Part shown: in pieces, positions 25,462 to 33,843 of the stretch
Layout: each line of letters starts with the position of its first letter
Numbering within the stretch: the first letter of the stretch is position 1
Assembly (NCBI GenBank): GCA_963740215.1
Contig: CAVUDJ010000019.1
Span: forward strand, 682,001 to 746,000
Reading direction: 5' to 3'
Length of the DNA: 64,000 bases
DNA from: CAVVAL01 sp963740215
Lineage (GTDB): Bacteria > Actinomycetota > Actinomycetes > Mycobacteriales > Cryptosporangiaceae
Made by a program: the position numbers and the translations under genes
The notes under the pieces: generated by a model
Told to the model about the DNA's origin: nothing
The model's input: the letters and a program-made list of their open reading frames with translations, nothing else
The model's database searches: none

Positions 25462-26910
25462 ATGGTCGACCGAAGGACGTTCCTGCAGGCAGCAGCAGCC
25501 ACGGCGGGAGCCGCGGCCCTGGGCGGACCGTTCCAGGGCTTCGCGGCCCGGGCGGCGAACGCCGCTCCACCGTCCCCGACGCTTGGGCCGATCCCCGACC
25601 TCCGCGACGGGGTGGTCAGGCTCTGGCTCCCGGAGGGCTTCAAGTACCGGTCGTTCCACGACACCGAGACGCCCGTGACCTTGGACGACGGCACGCTGCT
25701 GCCCGGGCGGCACGACGGCATGGCCGCGTTCAAGGGCAAGCGCGGCAACGTGATCCTCGTGCGCAACCACGAGGTCAACGGACCGGGCACCGCGTTCGGC
25801 CCCGGTACCCCGTACGACAGCGCTGCTCGCGGCGGCACCACGACCGTCGAGGTCACGCGGCGCGGCGAGGTCGTGCGGTCGTTCACGAGCCTCAACGGCA
25901 CCCAGATGAACTGTTCGGGCGGGCCGATGCCGTGGGGCAGCTGGATCACGTGCGAGGAGACGATCAACGGGCCGGACGTCGGTCCCGACTTCACGGGCGT
26001 GTCCAACGTCCCGTTGCAGCAGCGGCACGGGTTCATCTTCGAGGTGCCGTCGAGCGGCCAGTCCAATCGCCAGCCGATCACGTCTGCCGGGCGGTTCGCG
26101 CACGAGTCCGTGGCGTTCGATCCCGTCGGCGGCGCGCTCTACCTCACCGAGGACAACTTCGGCTTCCCGTCCGGCTTCTACCGGTACCTGCCGCCTGTGC
26201 ATCCGCTGAAGTGCCACCGGCTCCGCAACGGTGGACGGTTGCAGATGCTCGCGGTCGTCGGGCAGCCGAACGCCCACCTGGAGGCGAGCCAGCCCGCCGG
26301 CACGCGGTACCGGGTGCGGTGGGTCGACATCGACGATCCCGCGCCGACCTTCCCGTACACGCCTGGCCAGACCGCGCCGACGGCGAACGACACCGCCCTG
26401 CAGTACGTCGGCAACCAGGGTCGTGCGCAGGGCGCGGCGCACTTCTCGCGCCTCGAAGGCTCGGCCTACGACGACGGCGTCGTGTACTTCACCTCCACCC
26501 AGGGTGGTGGGCCTGCCGAGACCGGGCCCGACACCGTCGGCGGGTACGGCAACGGCAGCGGGCAGATCTGGGCGTACCACGTCCGCAGCCGCGTGCTGGA
26601 GCTCGTGTTCGAGTCGCCGGACCGCGACACGCTCGACTTCCCGGACAACGTGACGACCAGCAAGCGCGGCACGCTCGTCATCTGTGAGGACAACATCCAG
26701 GACAACTACGTGCGCGGACTCACCCAGGACGGGCGCCTGTTCGACATCGCCCTGAACCGGCTGCGCAGCGGCACCGGAACCGACCGTTCCAACGACGAGT
26801 TCGCCGGCTCGACGTTCAGCGCGGACGGCGGCACGCTGTTCGTGAACATCCAGGCGTCGGCCGGCATGACGTTCGCGATCTGGGGGCCGTGGGCCCGAAT
26901 CGGAGTCTGA
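25462..26910 (+). CDS. PhoX-family (DUF839) Tat-exported phosphatase
   Basis: A 482-residue protein starting at ATG 25462, behind GGGAGG. The N-terminus is a Tat signal (DRRTFLQAAAATAGAAALGG), with arginines in RR-x-F-L. Downstream blocks typical of PhoX/DUF839 proteins include VILVRNHEVNGPGTAFG, GGTTTVEVTRRGEVV, MPWGSWITCEETING, GRFAHESVAFDP and LYLTEDNFGFPSGFYRY. PhoX enzymes are Ca/Fe alkaline phosphatases folded before Tat export. Many actinobacterial members are annotated only as DUF839, so catalysis is probable but not proven. Downstream lies a family Q repeat. Confidence 0.87.
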   Translation: MVDRRTFLQAAAATAGAAALGGPFQGFAARAANAAPPSPTLGPIPDLRDGVVRLWLPEGFKYRSFHDTETPVTLDDGTLLPGRHDGMAAFKGKRGNVILVRNHEVNGPGTAFGPGTPYDSAARGGTTTVEVTRRGEVVRSFTSLNGTQMNCSGGPMPWGSWITCEETINGPDVGPDFTGVSNVPLQQRHGFIFEVPSSGQSNRQPITSAGRFAHESVAFDPVGGALYLTEDNFGFPSGFYRYLPPVHPLKCHRLRNGGRLQMLAVVGQPNAHLEASQPAGTRYRVRWVDIDDPAPTFPYTPGQTAPTANDTALQYVGNQGRAQGAAHFSRLEGSAYDDGVVYFTSTQGGGPAETGPDTVGGYGNGSGQIWAYHVRSRVLELVFESPDRDTLDFPDNVTTSKRGTLVICEDNIQDNYVRGLTQDGRLFDIALNRLRSGTGTDRSNDEFAGSTFSADGGTLFVNIQASAGMTFAIWGPWARIGV

Positions 26911-26932
26911 GCGCTGGCCAGTCCGCTTCGGT

Positions 26933-27003
26933 GAACCGGACTTGCGGGACAAATGCCGGCATGCGTGCCCGACGTAGGCACGGCTTCCCGGAAAGTCCGG
27001 TTC
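26933..27003. repeat. Inverted-repeat element, family Q copy 2
   Basis: A 71-base element bounded by a perfect 11-base inverted repeat (GAACCGGACTT and AAGTCCGGTTC). Its right half is identical over about 30 bases to the copy at 9253-9324. It lies in the 294-base gap between phoX and rpsP. Confidence 0.75.
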
Positions 27004-27204
27004 GCCGTGGCGGCGGGCGCGCTGGTGACGCGCGGAGGCGGATTCGTTGCAGGTCGGGGTCGTCTGGCAGAATGTTGCGTTGAACTGGCCGCCGCGTGGC
27101 CCCTCTCACCCGTGGCTGGTCGAGTCCACCGAACGGCAACCGCCACAATCCCCACGTGGCAGGGCGCGGTTCACCCACGTCAAAACTCAGGAGCACCCAC
27201 ACCC

Positions 27205-27654
27205 GTGGCCACCAAGATCAAGCTGATGCGGCTCGGCAAGATGCGCGCGCCGTACTACCGCATCGTCGTCGCCGACGCGCGCACCAAGCGTGACGGCCGT
27301 TCCATCGAAACGATCGGCAAGTACCACCCCAAGGAGGACCCCTCGTTCATCGAGGTCGACTCCGGCCGGGCGCAGTACTGGCTTGGCGTCGGCGCGCAGC
27401 CGACCGAGCCGGTCCTGGCCATCCTCAAGGTCACCGGCGACTGGCAGAAGTTCAAGGGCGAGCCGGCCCCCGAGCCGATGAAGGTCGCCGCGCCGAGGGC
27501 CGACAAGAAGGCCATCTTCGAGGAGGCCGCGAAGGCCGCCGGCTCCGAGCCGGTCGCCGACGCCACCACGCCGAAGAAGAAGGCCGCCAAGAAGGCCGAG
27601 CCGAAGGCCGAGGCGGCCCCGGCTGAGAAGTCCGACGAGCCTTCGGAGTCCTGA
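27205..27654 (+). CDS. rpsP: 30S ribosomal protein S16
   Basis: A 149-residue protein starting at GTG 27205 (ATKIKLMRLGKMRAPYYRIV). The S16 core fills the first ~85 residues (RSIETIGKYHPKEDPS, QYWLGVGAQPTEPVLAILK). The rest is an Ala/Lys/Glu-rich extension, common in actinobacteria. It heads the ribosome-processing cluster rpsP-khpA-rimM-trmD-rplS. The gap of roughly 200 bases after the family Q element probably carries the promoter and leader, although I cannot point to a specific signal. Confidence 0.97.
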   Translation: MATKIKLMRLGKMRAPYYRIVVADARTKRDGRSIETIGKYHPKEDPSFIEVDSGRAQYWLGVGAQPTEPVLAILKVTGDWQKFKGEPAPEPMKVAAPRADKKAIFEEAAKAAGSEPVADATTPKKKAAKKAEPKAEAAPAEKSDEPSES

Positions 27655-27655
27655 C

Positions 27656-27892
27656 GTGCTCGAAGCCGCCCTGGAACACCTCGTCAAGGGAATCGTCGAC
27701 AACCCCGACGACGTCCGCGTCGACCTGGTGAACGGCCGGCGGGGTCGCATCCTGGAGGTGCGGGTCCACCCGGACGACCTGGGCAAAGTGATCGGTCGTG
27801 GCGGGCGCACCGCGAAGGCGCTGCGCCAGGTCATGGCCGGTGTCGGCGGGCGCAGCGTGCGCGTCGACGTGGTCGACACCGACCAGCACTGA
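27656..27892 (+). CDS. khpA: KH-domain RNA-binding protein KhpA
   Basis: A 78-residue single KH domain with the GxxG loop in VIGRGGRTAKALRQVM. GTG 27656 lies just after the rpsP stop. KhpA binds RNA, usually with KhpB/Jag, and affects cell elongation in other Gram-positive bacteria. The position between rpsP and rimM is standard in actinobacteria. Confidence 0.94.
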   Translation: MLEAALEHLVKGIVDNPDDVRVDLVNGRRGRILEVRVHPDDLGKVIGRGGRTAKALRQVMAGVGGRSVRVDVVDTDQH

Positions 27893-27936
27893 GAGGGAGA
27901 CCCACAGGCCCGAGCGGCCAGGAGCGGGAGTACGCA

Positions 27937-28446
27937 GTGCAGCTGGTCGTCGGGCGGGTCGGCCGTGCCCACGGCATCCGCGGGGACGTCTTCGTCGACG
28001 TCCGCACGGACGACCCTGACGCCCGGTTCGCGGTCGGGTCGGTGCTCGTCACCGACCCGGCCGGCGCCGGTCCACTCACAATCGAGCGGGCCCGCTGGCA
28101 CTCCGGCAAGCTCGTGCTGGGCTTCGCCGGCTACCCCGACCGCACCGCCGTCGAGCGGCTGCGCGGAGTCAAGCTCGTCATAGATTCCGACGACCTCGAA
28201 CCCCTCAACGACCCGGACGAGTTCCACGACCACGAGCTGGTCGGATTGGCCGTGGTCACCACCGACGGCACGAAGGTTGGCACCGTCAGCGAGATCCTCC
28301 ACGGCCCGGCCGGCGAGTTGCTCGCCGTGAAGCGCATCGCCGGCGGTGAGGCGCTGATCCCGTTCTTCCGTGACTTCGTGCCCACTGTGGACGTTCCCGC
28401 CGGTACGGTCGTCATCAACCCGCCCGAGGGGTTGCTAGAGCTGTGA
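27937..28446 (+). CDS. rimM: Ribosome maturation factor RimM
   Basis: A 169-residue 16S processing factor that assists 30S head assembly near S19; GTG 27937 start. The N-terminal RimM domain opens with LVVGRVGRAHGIRGDVFVDV. The C-terminal PRC-barrel domain includes DHELVGLAVVTTDG and ALIPFFRDFVPTVD. The stop overlaps the trmD start by four bases. Confidence 0.96.
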   Translation: MQLVVGRVGRAHGIRGDVFVDVRTDDPDARFAVGSVLVTDPAGAGPLTIERARWHSGKLVLGFAGYPDRTAVERLRGVKLVIDSDDLEPLNDPDEFHDHELVGLAVVTTDGTKVGTVSEILHGPAGELLAVKRIAGGEALIPFFRDFVPTVDVPAGTVVINPPEGLLEL

Positions 28447-29213
28447 AGCTCGACGTCATCACGATCTTCCCGAGCTACCTCGCGCCGCTCGGGGAGTCGC
28501 TGCTCGGCAAGGCACAGCAGCGCGGCCTCGTCACGGTCGGCATCCACGACCTGCGCCAGTGGACCGACGACGTCCACCGCACGGTCGACGACACCCCGTA
28601 CGGCGGCGGTCCCGGCATGGTGATGCGGCCGGAGCCGTGGGGCCGCGCGCTCGACGAGATCTGCGCTGGTGATCCGCCGCCGCGTCTCGTGGTGCCGACG
28701 CCCGCGGGCCGCCCGTTCACCCAGGTGCTCGCCGAGGAACTCGCGGCCGAGCCGTGGCTGGCGTTCGCCTGCGGACGCTACGAGGGCATCGACTACCGCG
28801 TCGTGGAGCACGCCCGCGAACGGATGACGGTCGACGAGGTGAGCCTCGGCGACTACGTCCTCTCGGGCGGCGAGGTGGCGGTGCTGGTCATGGCCGAGGC
28901 GATCAGCCGGTTGCTGCCCGGGGTCGTCGGCAACGTCCGCTCGGTGGAGGAAGACTCCTTCTCCGACGGGATCCTCGAAGGCCCGGCATACACCCGTCCG
29001 GAGACCTGGCGCGGTCGCGCCGTCCCGCCTGTGCTGCTGTCCGGGCATCACGGCGCGATCGACCGCTGGCGGCGTGACGAAGGTCTCCGTAGGACCGTCG
29101 AGCGGCGACCGGACCTGCTCCGCGCGCTCGACCCGGAGCGGCTCGACAAGCATGACCTGGCAGTCCTCGACGAGGCCGGGTTTCATCTTCCCCGCGACGG
29201 TATGGCACAGTAA
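28443..29213 (+). CDS. trmD: tRNA (guanine37-N1)-methyltransferase TrmD
   Basis: A 256-residue SPOUT methyltransferase that makes m1G37 in tRNAs and so protects the reading frame. It begins at GTG 28443 inside the rimM stop. The conserved segments TPYGGGPGMVMRPEPWGRAL, FACGRYEGIDYRV and SLGDYVLSGGEVAVLVM are present and form the S-adenosylmethionine-binding trefoil knot. The C-terminal helical domain contains RPETWRGRAVPPVLLSGHH. rplS follows after a 108-base leader. Confidence 0.97.
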   Translation: MKLDVITIFPSYLAPLGESLLGKAQQRGLVTVGIHDLRQWTDDVHRTVDDTPYGGGPGMVMRPEPWGRALDEICAGDPPPRLVVPTPAGRPFTQVLAEELAAEPWLAFACGRYEGIDYRVVEHARERMTVDEVSLGDYVLSGGEVAVLVMAEAISRLLPGVVGNVRSVEEDSFSDGILEGPAYTRPETWRGRAVPPVLLSGHHGAIDRWRRDEGLRRTVERRPDLLRALDPERLDKHDLAVLDEAGFHLPRDGMAQ

Positions 29214-29321
29214 GAGGGTTGCCACGGGCAGCGCCATTGCCTGGTCGCCGACATTGTCCACCCACCCACGCCTGGTGCGTTGATCACTCGCGCGCCGATC
29301 ACGAGGAAGCGAAGTCTCGCG

Positions 29322-29678
29322 ATGAACACCCTGGACGCTCTGGATGCGCAGTCGCTGCGTTCCGACATCCCCGCCTTCCGCCCCGGTGACACCCTCAAGG
29401 TTCACGTCCGGGTCGTCGAGGGCAACCGCTCCCGTATCCAGGTCTTCCAGGGTGTGGTGATCCGTCGTCAGGGCGCCGGCGCCCGCGAGACCTTCACTGT
29501 CCGTAAGGTCAGCTTCGGCGTCGGTGTCGAGCGCACGTTCCCGGTGCACACCCCGGTCATCGAAAAGATCGAGGTCGTCACCCGAGGTGATGTTCGTCGC
29601 GCCAAGCTCTACTACCTCCGTGAGCTGCGCGGAAAGGCCGCGAAGATCAAGGAGAAGCGGGACGTCCCGACCGGCTGA
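29322..29678 (+). CDS. rplS: 50S ribosomal protein L19
   Basis: A 118-residue protein. ATG 29322 (MNTLDALDAQSLRSDIPAF) has a GAGG-type ribosome site; an upstream in-frame ATG at 29280 would add unconserved residues. L19 motifs are FRPGDTLKVHVRVVEGNRSR, VFQGVVIRRQGAGARETFT and VERTFPVHTPVIEKIEVV. The protein sits at the 30S-50S interface. It is the last ribosomal gene of the cluster; lepB follows after 50 bases. Confidence 0.96.
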   Translation: MNTLDALDAQSLRSDIPAFRPGDTLKVHVRVVEGNRSRIQVFQGVVIRRQGAGARETFTVRKVSFGVGVERTFPVHTPVIEKIEVVTRGDVRRAKLYYLRELRGKAAKIKEKRDVPTG

Positions 29679-29728
29679 GCCCCGATCGGAGACCGCTTCG
29701 CCATTGTCCGGCTACGCTCGTCTGTGAG

Positions 29729-32134
29729 ATGAGTACCGCCGGCGACTGGAGTCGCGATCCGCTCGGGGACGCCGATAGGCTCCGCGCGCGCGGAGCCGTG
29801 CCCTGGGGGCGGACCGAGGAGACCGGCGAGGAGTGGCCGCCACTGCGAGCGGCCCTCCCCAGTAACCAGTCACGCGACCGCGATTCCTACGATCGCGACG
29901 ACGTCTACGAGGACGACCCCGACCCCGAGACCACCAGTTACATCTCGTCTCTGCGCGATCGCGAGTCTCCGGACGGTGAGTGGTACCGCGCGTCGTCGGA
30001 GTCGCCCCGCGAATACGAGACGCGGGCGGCTCGGCGCCGGGCGGAGAGTCACCCCGCCGACGACTACCGGGACGGAGTCGAGTACGACCGGGGCACCTCC
30101 TACGGTCAGGTCCAGCCCTACGGTCAGACGCAGGCCTACAGCAACGCGCCGACGGACGCCCAAGGCCGGACGTACAACACGGCCCAGACGTACGGGGCGC
30201 CGTCGGCGTACGAGCCCTCGCCGCAGGCGTACCAGTCGCCGCAGGCGTATCAAGGTCCACAGGGCTACCAGGCTCCGCAGGTGTACCCGCCCCAGGGCAA
30301 CCAGGCACAGGGTTACCAGGCCCAGGGTTACCAAGCACAGCAGAGCTACGAAGCCCCGCAGGCGTATCAGGCACCGCCGCAGGCGTACCAGGTACCGCCG
30401 CAGGCTTATCAGGCACCGCCGCCGGCCTACGAGCCGCCGTCCAGTTTCGACTCCACGTCCACCCAGCGGTACCAGGGCGCCGCGGACACCAGCGGCTGGC
30501 TCCCGCCCGTGCAGCCGGCCCAGCCCACGACGTACCGCAAGGTCGCTCCCCGCGTCGCCGACGAGTACGACAGCACCTACAGCACCGGCGCGCACCGTGC
30601 CCTCGACTATGACATCGATGGTCGCCCGATCGCGTACCGTGCCCTGCCGCCCGGCACCGGGGGCGACGTCAGCCGCGACGACGGCACCCGCGACGACGGG
30701 GCCTACGGCGCCACGACCTACGGCGCGGCCGGATACACCGGCACGACCTATGGCGCCACAACGTACGGCTCCACGACGTACGGCGGCACCACCGGAGCGT
30801 CCACCGGCTACCTGCCGCCCGATAACACCGGTACCCGGGCACTCTCGTCCGGCAGCGGCGACGGCGGCTACGGCGATACGTACAGCACCGGATACAACAC
30901 GGCGCAAAGCTACGGCCAGACGGCGTACGCGGCGCCAGAGACGCCCGGGTACACGGAGCCTGAGTACGCCCAGCCGGAGTACACCGACTACGCAGCGTCC
31001 GACTACGCCGACGATCGGGGCTACGAAGACAGCTACGACTACGACGCCGCGTCCTCTGCGTCCTCTGCGTACGACCAGCTCGGCCGGGACGACGAGTACG
31101 CCACCCAGTACGGCGACTACGAGCGCTATGACGATCCGCCGCGCCGCCGCGACTACAACCCGTACGAGGATGACCGTCCCACCACGGTGTTCCGGTCCGC
31201 GCTCACCGCCCCGGCCTACGAGGCCGAGGAGGATCGCTACGACACCCGCCCTCCTGGCCAGGTGTACGGACGAGGCTCCGGGCGGCACCGTGCCGACCTC
31301 GAAGAGGAGGAGGCGCGCCCGTCCGGCCGCCGCACGGCCGTCCGTGGACGCCGCCAGGTGCCGCTCTGGCAGGAGCTGCCGCTGCTGGTCATCATCGCGT
31401 TCTCGCTGGCGCTCGTGATCAAGACGTTCCTGCTCCAGGCGTTCTTCATCCCGTCCGGGTCGATGGAGAACACCTTGAAGGTCAAGGACCGGGTCCTCGT
31501 CAACAAGGTCGTGTACGAGTTCCGCGAACCGCAGCGCGGCGAGGTCATCGTGTTCCGCGGCACCGACTCGTGGGCGCCGGAGACCGAGCTCCAGGCGCCC
31601 GAGGGCTTCCTCGCCAGTGCTGGACGCACGGTCGGCAGCCTGGTCGGCCTCGGCACCCCTGACGAGAAGGACTTCATCAAGCGCGTCGTCGGCGTCCCCG
31701 GCGACGTGGTGCAGTGCTGCGACCAGCAGGGCCGGGTCCTCGTCAACGGCAAGGCCATGGACGAGGGCGGCTACGTCTTCGACAACAACCCCGTCGACCA
31801 GCGCGCCTTCGGCCCGATCACGGTGCCGCAGGGGCGGCTGTTCGTGATGGGCGACCACCGTGGCAACTCCCAGGACTCCCGCGCGTACATCGGCGACGAG
31901 TTCAAGGGCACGGTCCCGATCGACCAGGTCATCGGCCGCGCGTTCGTCAAGGTGTGGCCCGTCGCCCGGTGGGACGACCTGCCGGTGCCCGGCGCGTTCG
32001 ACACCGTCCCCGCAGCGCGCGCGCTCGGACCCCCACCCGAACCCGGCCGGCAGCGACCGGGCCCGGCGGAGCTGCCCCTGGTCGGGGCGCTGCTCCTGCC
32101 GATCGCCTTGCGCGGCCGGAGACGTCGAGAGTGA
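29729..32134 (+). CDS. lepB: Signal peptidase I with giant disordered N-terminal region
   Basis: An 801-residue protein. Residues ~1-540 are low complexity, rich in Tyr, Gln, Pro, Gly, Asp and Thr. They include imperfect repeats (QAYQAPPQAYQVPPQAYQ, then TTYGAAGYTGTTYGATTYG) and acidic Tyr patches. The peptidase follows: a membrane helix (LPLLVIIAFSLALVIKTFLL, ~550-570), catalytic Ser in FIPSGSMENTL, the DRVLVNKVVY block, catalytic Lys in DFIKRVVGVPGD, and FVMGDHRGNSQDSR. A second hydrophobic segment near the C-terminus (PLVGALLLPIALRGRRRRE) could re-enter the membrane. Its length is about three times normal. It is followed 48 bases later by a normal-sized paralogue; tandem lepB genes after rplS are usual in actinomycetes. 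Confidence 0.92.
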   Translation: MSTAGDWSRDPLGDADRLRARGAVPWGRTEETGEEWPPLRAALPSNQSRDRDSYDRDDVYEDDPDPETTSYISSLRDRESPDGEWYRASSESPREYETRAARRRAESHPADDYRDGVEYDRGTSYGQVQPYGQTQAYSNAPTDAQGRTYNTAQTYGAPSAYEPSPQAYQSPQAYQGPQGYQAPQVYPPQGNQAQGYQAQGYQAQQSYEAPQAYQAPPQAYQVPPQAYQAPPPAYEPPSSFDSTSTQRYQGAADTSGWLPPVQPAQPTTYRKVAPRVADEYDSTYSTGAHRALDYDIDGRPIAYRALPPGTGGDVSRDDGTRDDGAYGATTYGAAGYTGTTYGATTYGSTTYGGTTGASTGYLPPDNTGTRALSSGSGDGGYGDTYSTGYNTAQSYGQTAYAAPETPGYTEPEYAQPEYTDYAASDYADDRGYEDSYDYDAASSASSAYDQLGRDDEYATQYGDYERYDDPPRRRDYNPYEDDRPTTVFRSALTAPAYEAEEDRYDTRPPGQVYGRGSGRHRADLEEEEARPSGRRTAVRGRRQVPLWQELPLLVIIAFSLALVIKTFLLQAFFIPSGSMENTLKVKDRVLVNKVVYEFREPQRGEVIVFRGTDSWAPETELQAPEGFLASAGRTVGSLVGLGTPDEKDFIKRVVGVPGDVVQCCDQQGRVLVNGKAMDEGGYVFDNNPVDQRAFGPITVPQGRLFVMGDHRGNSQDSRAYIGDEFKGTVPIDQVIGRAFVKVWPVARWDDLPVPGAFDTVPAARALGPPPEPGRQRPGPAELPLVGALLLPIALRGRRRRE
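30220..30435. repeat. Imperfect coding tandem repeat (QAYQ/PP units) in lepB
   Basis: Repeats of about 15-24 bases with GCAGGCGTACCAG and GGCGTATCAGGCACCGCCG-like units encode QAYQ, QGYQAQ and PPQAY motifs in the N-terminal tail of the first LepB. Expansion and contraction are likely between strains. Confidence 0.65.
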
Positions 32135-32181
32135 GCCTCGGGCGGCGGGCGATGGCAGCCAGGCCGTACGCTGCAACGGTG

Positions 32182-32805
32182 ATGGGGGATATGAAGAGCC
32201 GGAAGAAGTCCACGCGCTCGTTCTGGGTCGAGCTGCCGATTCTCATACTGGTCGCCGTTCTGGTGGCCGTCGTCGTGCGCACCTTCCTGGTTCAGACGTT
32301 CTACATCCCCTCAGAGTCGATGGAGCGAACGCTCCTGATCGACGACCGTGTGCTGGTGAACAAGGTCGTCTACGACCTGCGTGATCCGAATCGCGGCGAG
32401 GTGGTCGTGTTCGAGCCGCCGCCGGCGTGGGCCGCGGGGCCGGGCAAGGACGACTACATCAAGCGCGTCATCGCCGTCGGCGGCGACCACGTGATCTGCT
32501 GCGATGCGAACGAGCGCATCACGGTCAACGGCAAGGCGCTCGACGAGAAGGCGTACGTCTTCGACGGCAACAAGCCCGCCGACGTGCCGTTCGACGTCAC
32601 GGTGCCGAAGGGCCGCGTGTTCGTCATGGGCGACCACCGCGCGGCCTCCGCCGACTCACGCGCGCACCTCGAGTTCGACAGCGGGACGATCCCGCTCGAC
32701 AGCATCGTCGGGCGCGCGTTCGTGATCTTCTGGCCGCTCGACCGTGCCGGCGCGCTGTCGCCGCCGGACACGTTCGAGGACGTCCCGGATCCGCAGCAGG
32801 GTTGA
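32182..32805 (+). CDS. lepB: Signal peptidase I (second copy)
   Basis: A 207-residue type I signal peptidase of ordinary size. ATG 32182 is used; ATG 32191 and 32152 are alternatives without a clearly better ribosome site. Features: an N-terminal basic stretch (KSRKKSTRSF), one membrane helix (LPILILVAVLVAVVVRTFLV), catalytic Ser in FYIPSESMERTLL, catalytic Lys in DDYIKRVIAVGGDH, and FVMGDHRAASADSRAH. It cleaves Sec and Tat signal peptides on the outer face of the membrane. It is paralogous to the preceding gene but lacks its long disordered tail. Confidence 0.94.
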   Translation: MGDMKSRKKSTRSFWVELPILILVAVLVAVVVRTFLVQTFYIPSESMERTLLIDDRVLVNKVVYDLRDPNRGEVVVFEPPPAWAAGPGKDDYIKRVIAVGGDHVICCDANERITVNGKALDEKAYVFDGNKPADVPFDVTVPKGRVFVMGDHRAASADSRAHLEFDSGTIPLDSIVGRAFVIFWPLDRAGALSPPDTFEDVPDPQQG

Positions 32806-32806
32806 T

Positions 32807-33349
32807 CTGACCACCGCCGACGTCACTCCACTCCGGCCCGGTTCGGCGCCCCCACCGGGCGCGCCGCCGCGGCCGTGGAGGCTGTCTGGCCGCTTGCTGC
32901 TCCTCGACCCTGCCGACCGGGTGCTGCTCGTGCACTGCCACGACCCCGTCGTGCCGTCGGTCGGCGCGTGGTGGGAGGTTCCGGGCGGTGGCGCCGAGCC
33001 AGGCGAGGACACGATGAGCGCCGCGCTGCGTGAGGTGGCCGAGGAGACCGGCCTGCTGGTTCCGCCGTCGGCGGTGCTGCCCGGACGCTGGGAGCAGGAG
33101 ATCACCTACCTGTGGTTCGGCGAGCGGCGCTGGTCGCGGCACGTCGTGCACCTGGCCAGGCTCGCCGCGCCCGCGCCGGTCGTCGACATCCGCACCAGCG
33201 ACGACGAGAAGCGGGCGTTCCTCGGCCTCGACTGGGTGCCGCCGGGCGAGCTGGCCGGCATCCGCACCTTCCCCGACGGCATCGCCGGGCTGCTGCCGGC
33301 GCTGCTCGACGGTGCGCATCTCGACGGCGGGTTCGCGGTGTGGAGCTGA
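32807..33349 (+). CDS. NUDIX hydrolase (start uncertain)
   Basis: About 180 residues. The NUDIX box GGGAEPGEDTMSAALREVAE-ETG (GX5EX7REUXEEXGU pattern) is intact, preceded by RLLLLDPADRVLLVHCHDP and WWEVPG. The only short start is CTG 32807, just after the lepB stop. GTG 32744 would start inside lepB and add Arg-rich residues. The family hydrolyses nucleoside diphosphates linked to other groups; the specific substrate is unknown. A second NUDIX gene follows 19 bases later. Confidence 0.85.
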   Translation: MTTADVTPLRPGSAPPPGAPPRPWRLSGRLLLLDPADRVLLVHCHDPVVPSVGAWWEVPGGGAEPGEDTMSAALREVAEETGLLVPPSAVLPGRWEQEITYLWFGERRWSRHVVHLARLAAPAPVVDIRTSDDEKRAFLGLDWVPPGELAGIRTFPDGIAGLLPALLDGAHLDGGFAVWS

Positions 33350-33368
33350 CGCGTAGGCTGGCGGCAGG

Positions 33369-33842
33369 ATGACGACCACCGACTACGACGAGCGGTCCGC
33401 GGCCCGCGTCCTCCTGCTGGACGCCCAGGATCGGGTCCTGCTGCTCCACGGGTACGACCCGGCAGACAGGGCCCGCGGAAGCTGGTGGTTCACGCCCGGC
33501 GGCGGGCTCGAACCCGACGAGGATCCGGTTGTGGGCGCTGCCCGTGAGCTGTTCGAGGAGACCGGCCTGCGACTGGGCGCCGACGACCTCACCGGCCCGG
33601 TGTACGAGCAGATCGTGGAGTTCCCGCTCGACGGCCGCCAGTACCGGCAGTCCGAGGGGTTCTACCTGGCACGGTGCGACAGCTGGGACGTCGACACCAG
33701 CGGCTTCACCGCGCTCGAGCTGCGGTCGGTCGACGGGCACCGCTGGTGGTCCCTGTCCGAGCTGCGGTCCACGTCCGAACGGATCTACCCCGCCTGCCTC
33801 CCGGATCTCCTGGCCGGCCTGCTCGCCCGAGAGGACGCCTGA
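33369..33842 (+). CDS. NUDIX hydrolase
   Basis: A 157-residue protein starting at ATG 33369. NUDIX box: GGGLEPDEDPVVGAARELFE followed by ETG, with ARVLLLDAQDRVLLLHGYDP as the first strand pair and WWFTPGG just before the box. It is clearly similar in architecture to the preceding gene, so the pair probably arose by duplication. The substrate is unknown. rnhB starts two bases after its stop region, so it is co-transcribed with the lepB-rnhB run. Confidence 0.9.
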   Translation: MTTTDYDERSAARVLLLDAQDRVLLLHGYDPADRARGSWWFTPGGGLEPDEDPVVGAARELFEETGLRLGADDLTGPVYEQIVEFPLDGRQYRQSEGFYLARCDSWDVDTSGFTALELRSVDGHRWWSLSELRSTSERIYPACLPDLLAGLLAREDA

Positions 33843-33843
33843 G

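Noticed and set aside
29870..32176. A 768-codon antisense frame over lepB
   Set aside because: It mirrors the repeats of the LepB tail and has no start context or domain; the sense frame ends in a complete signal peptidase.
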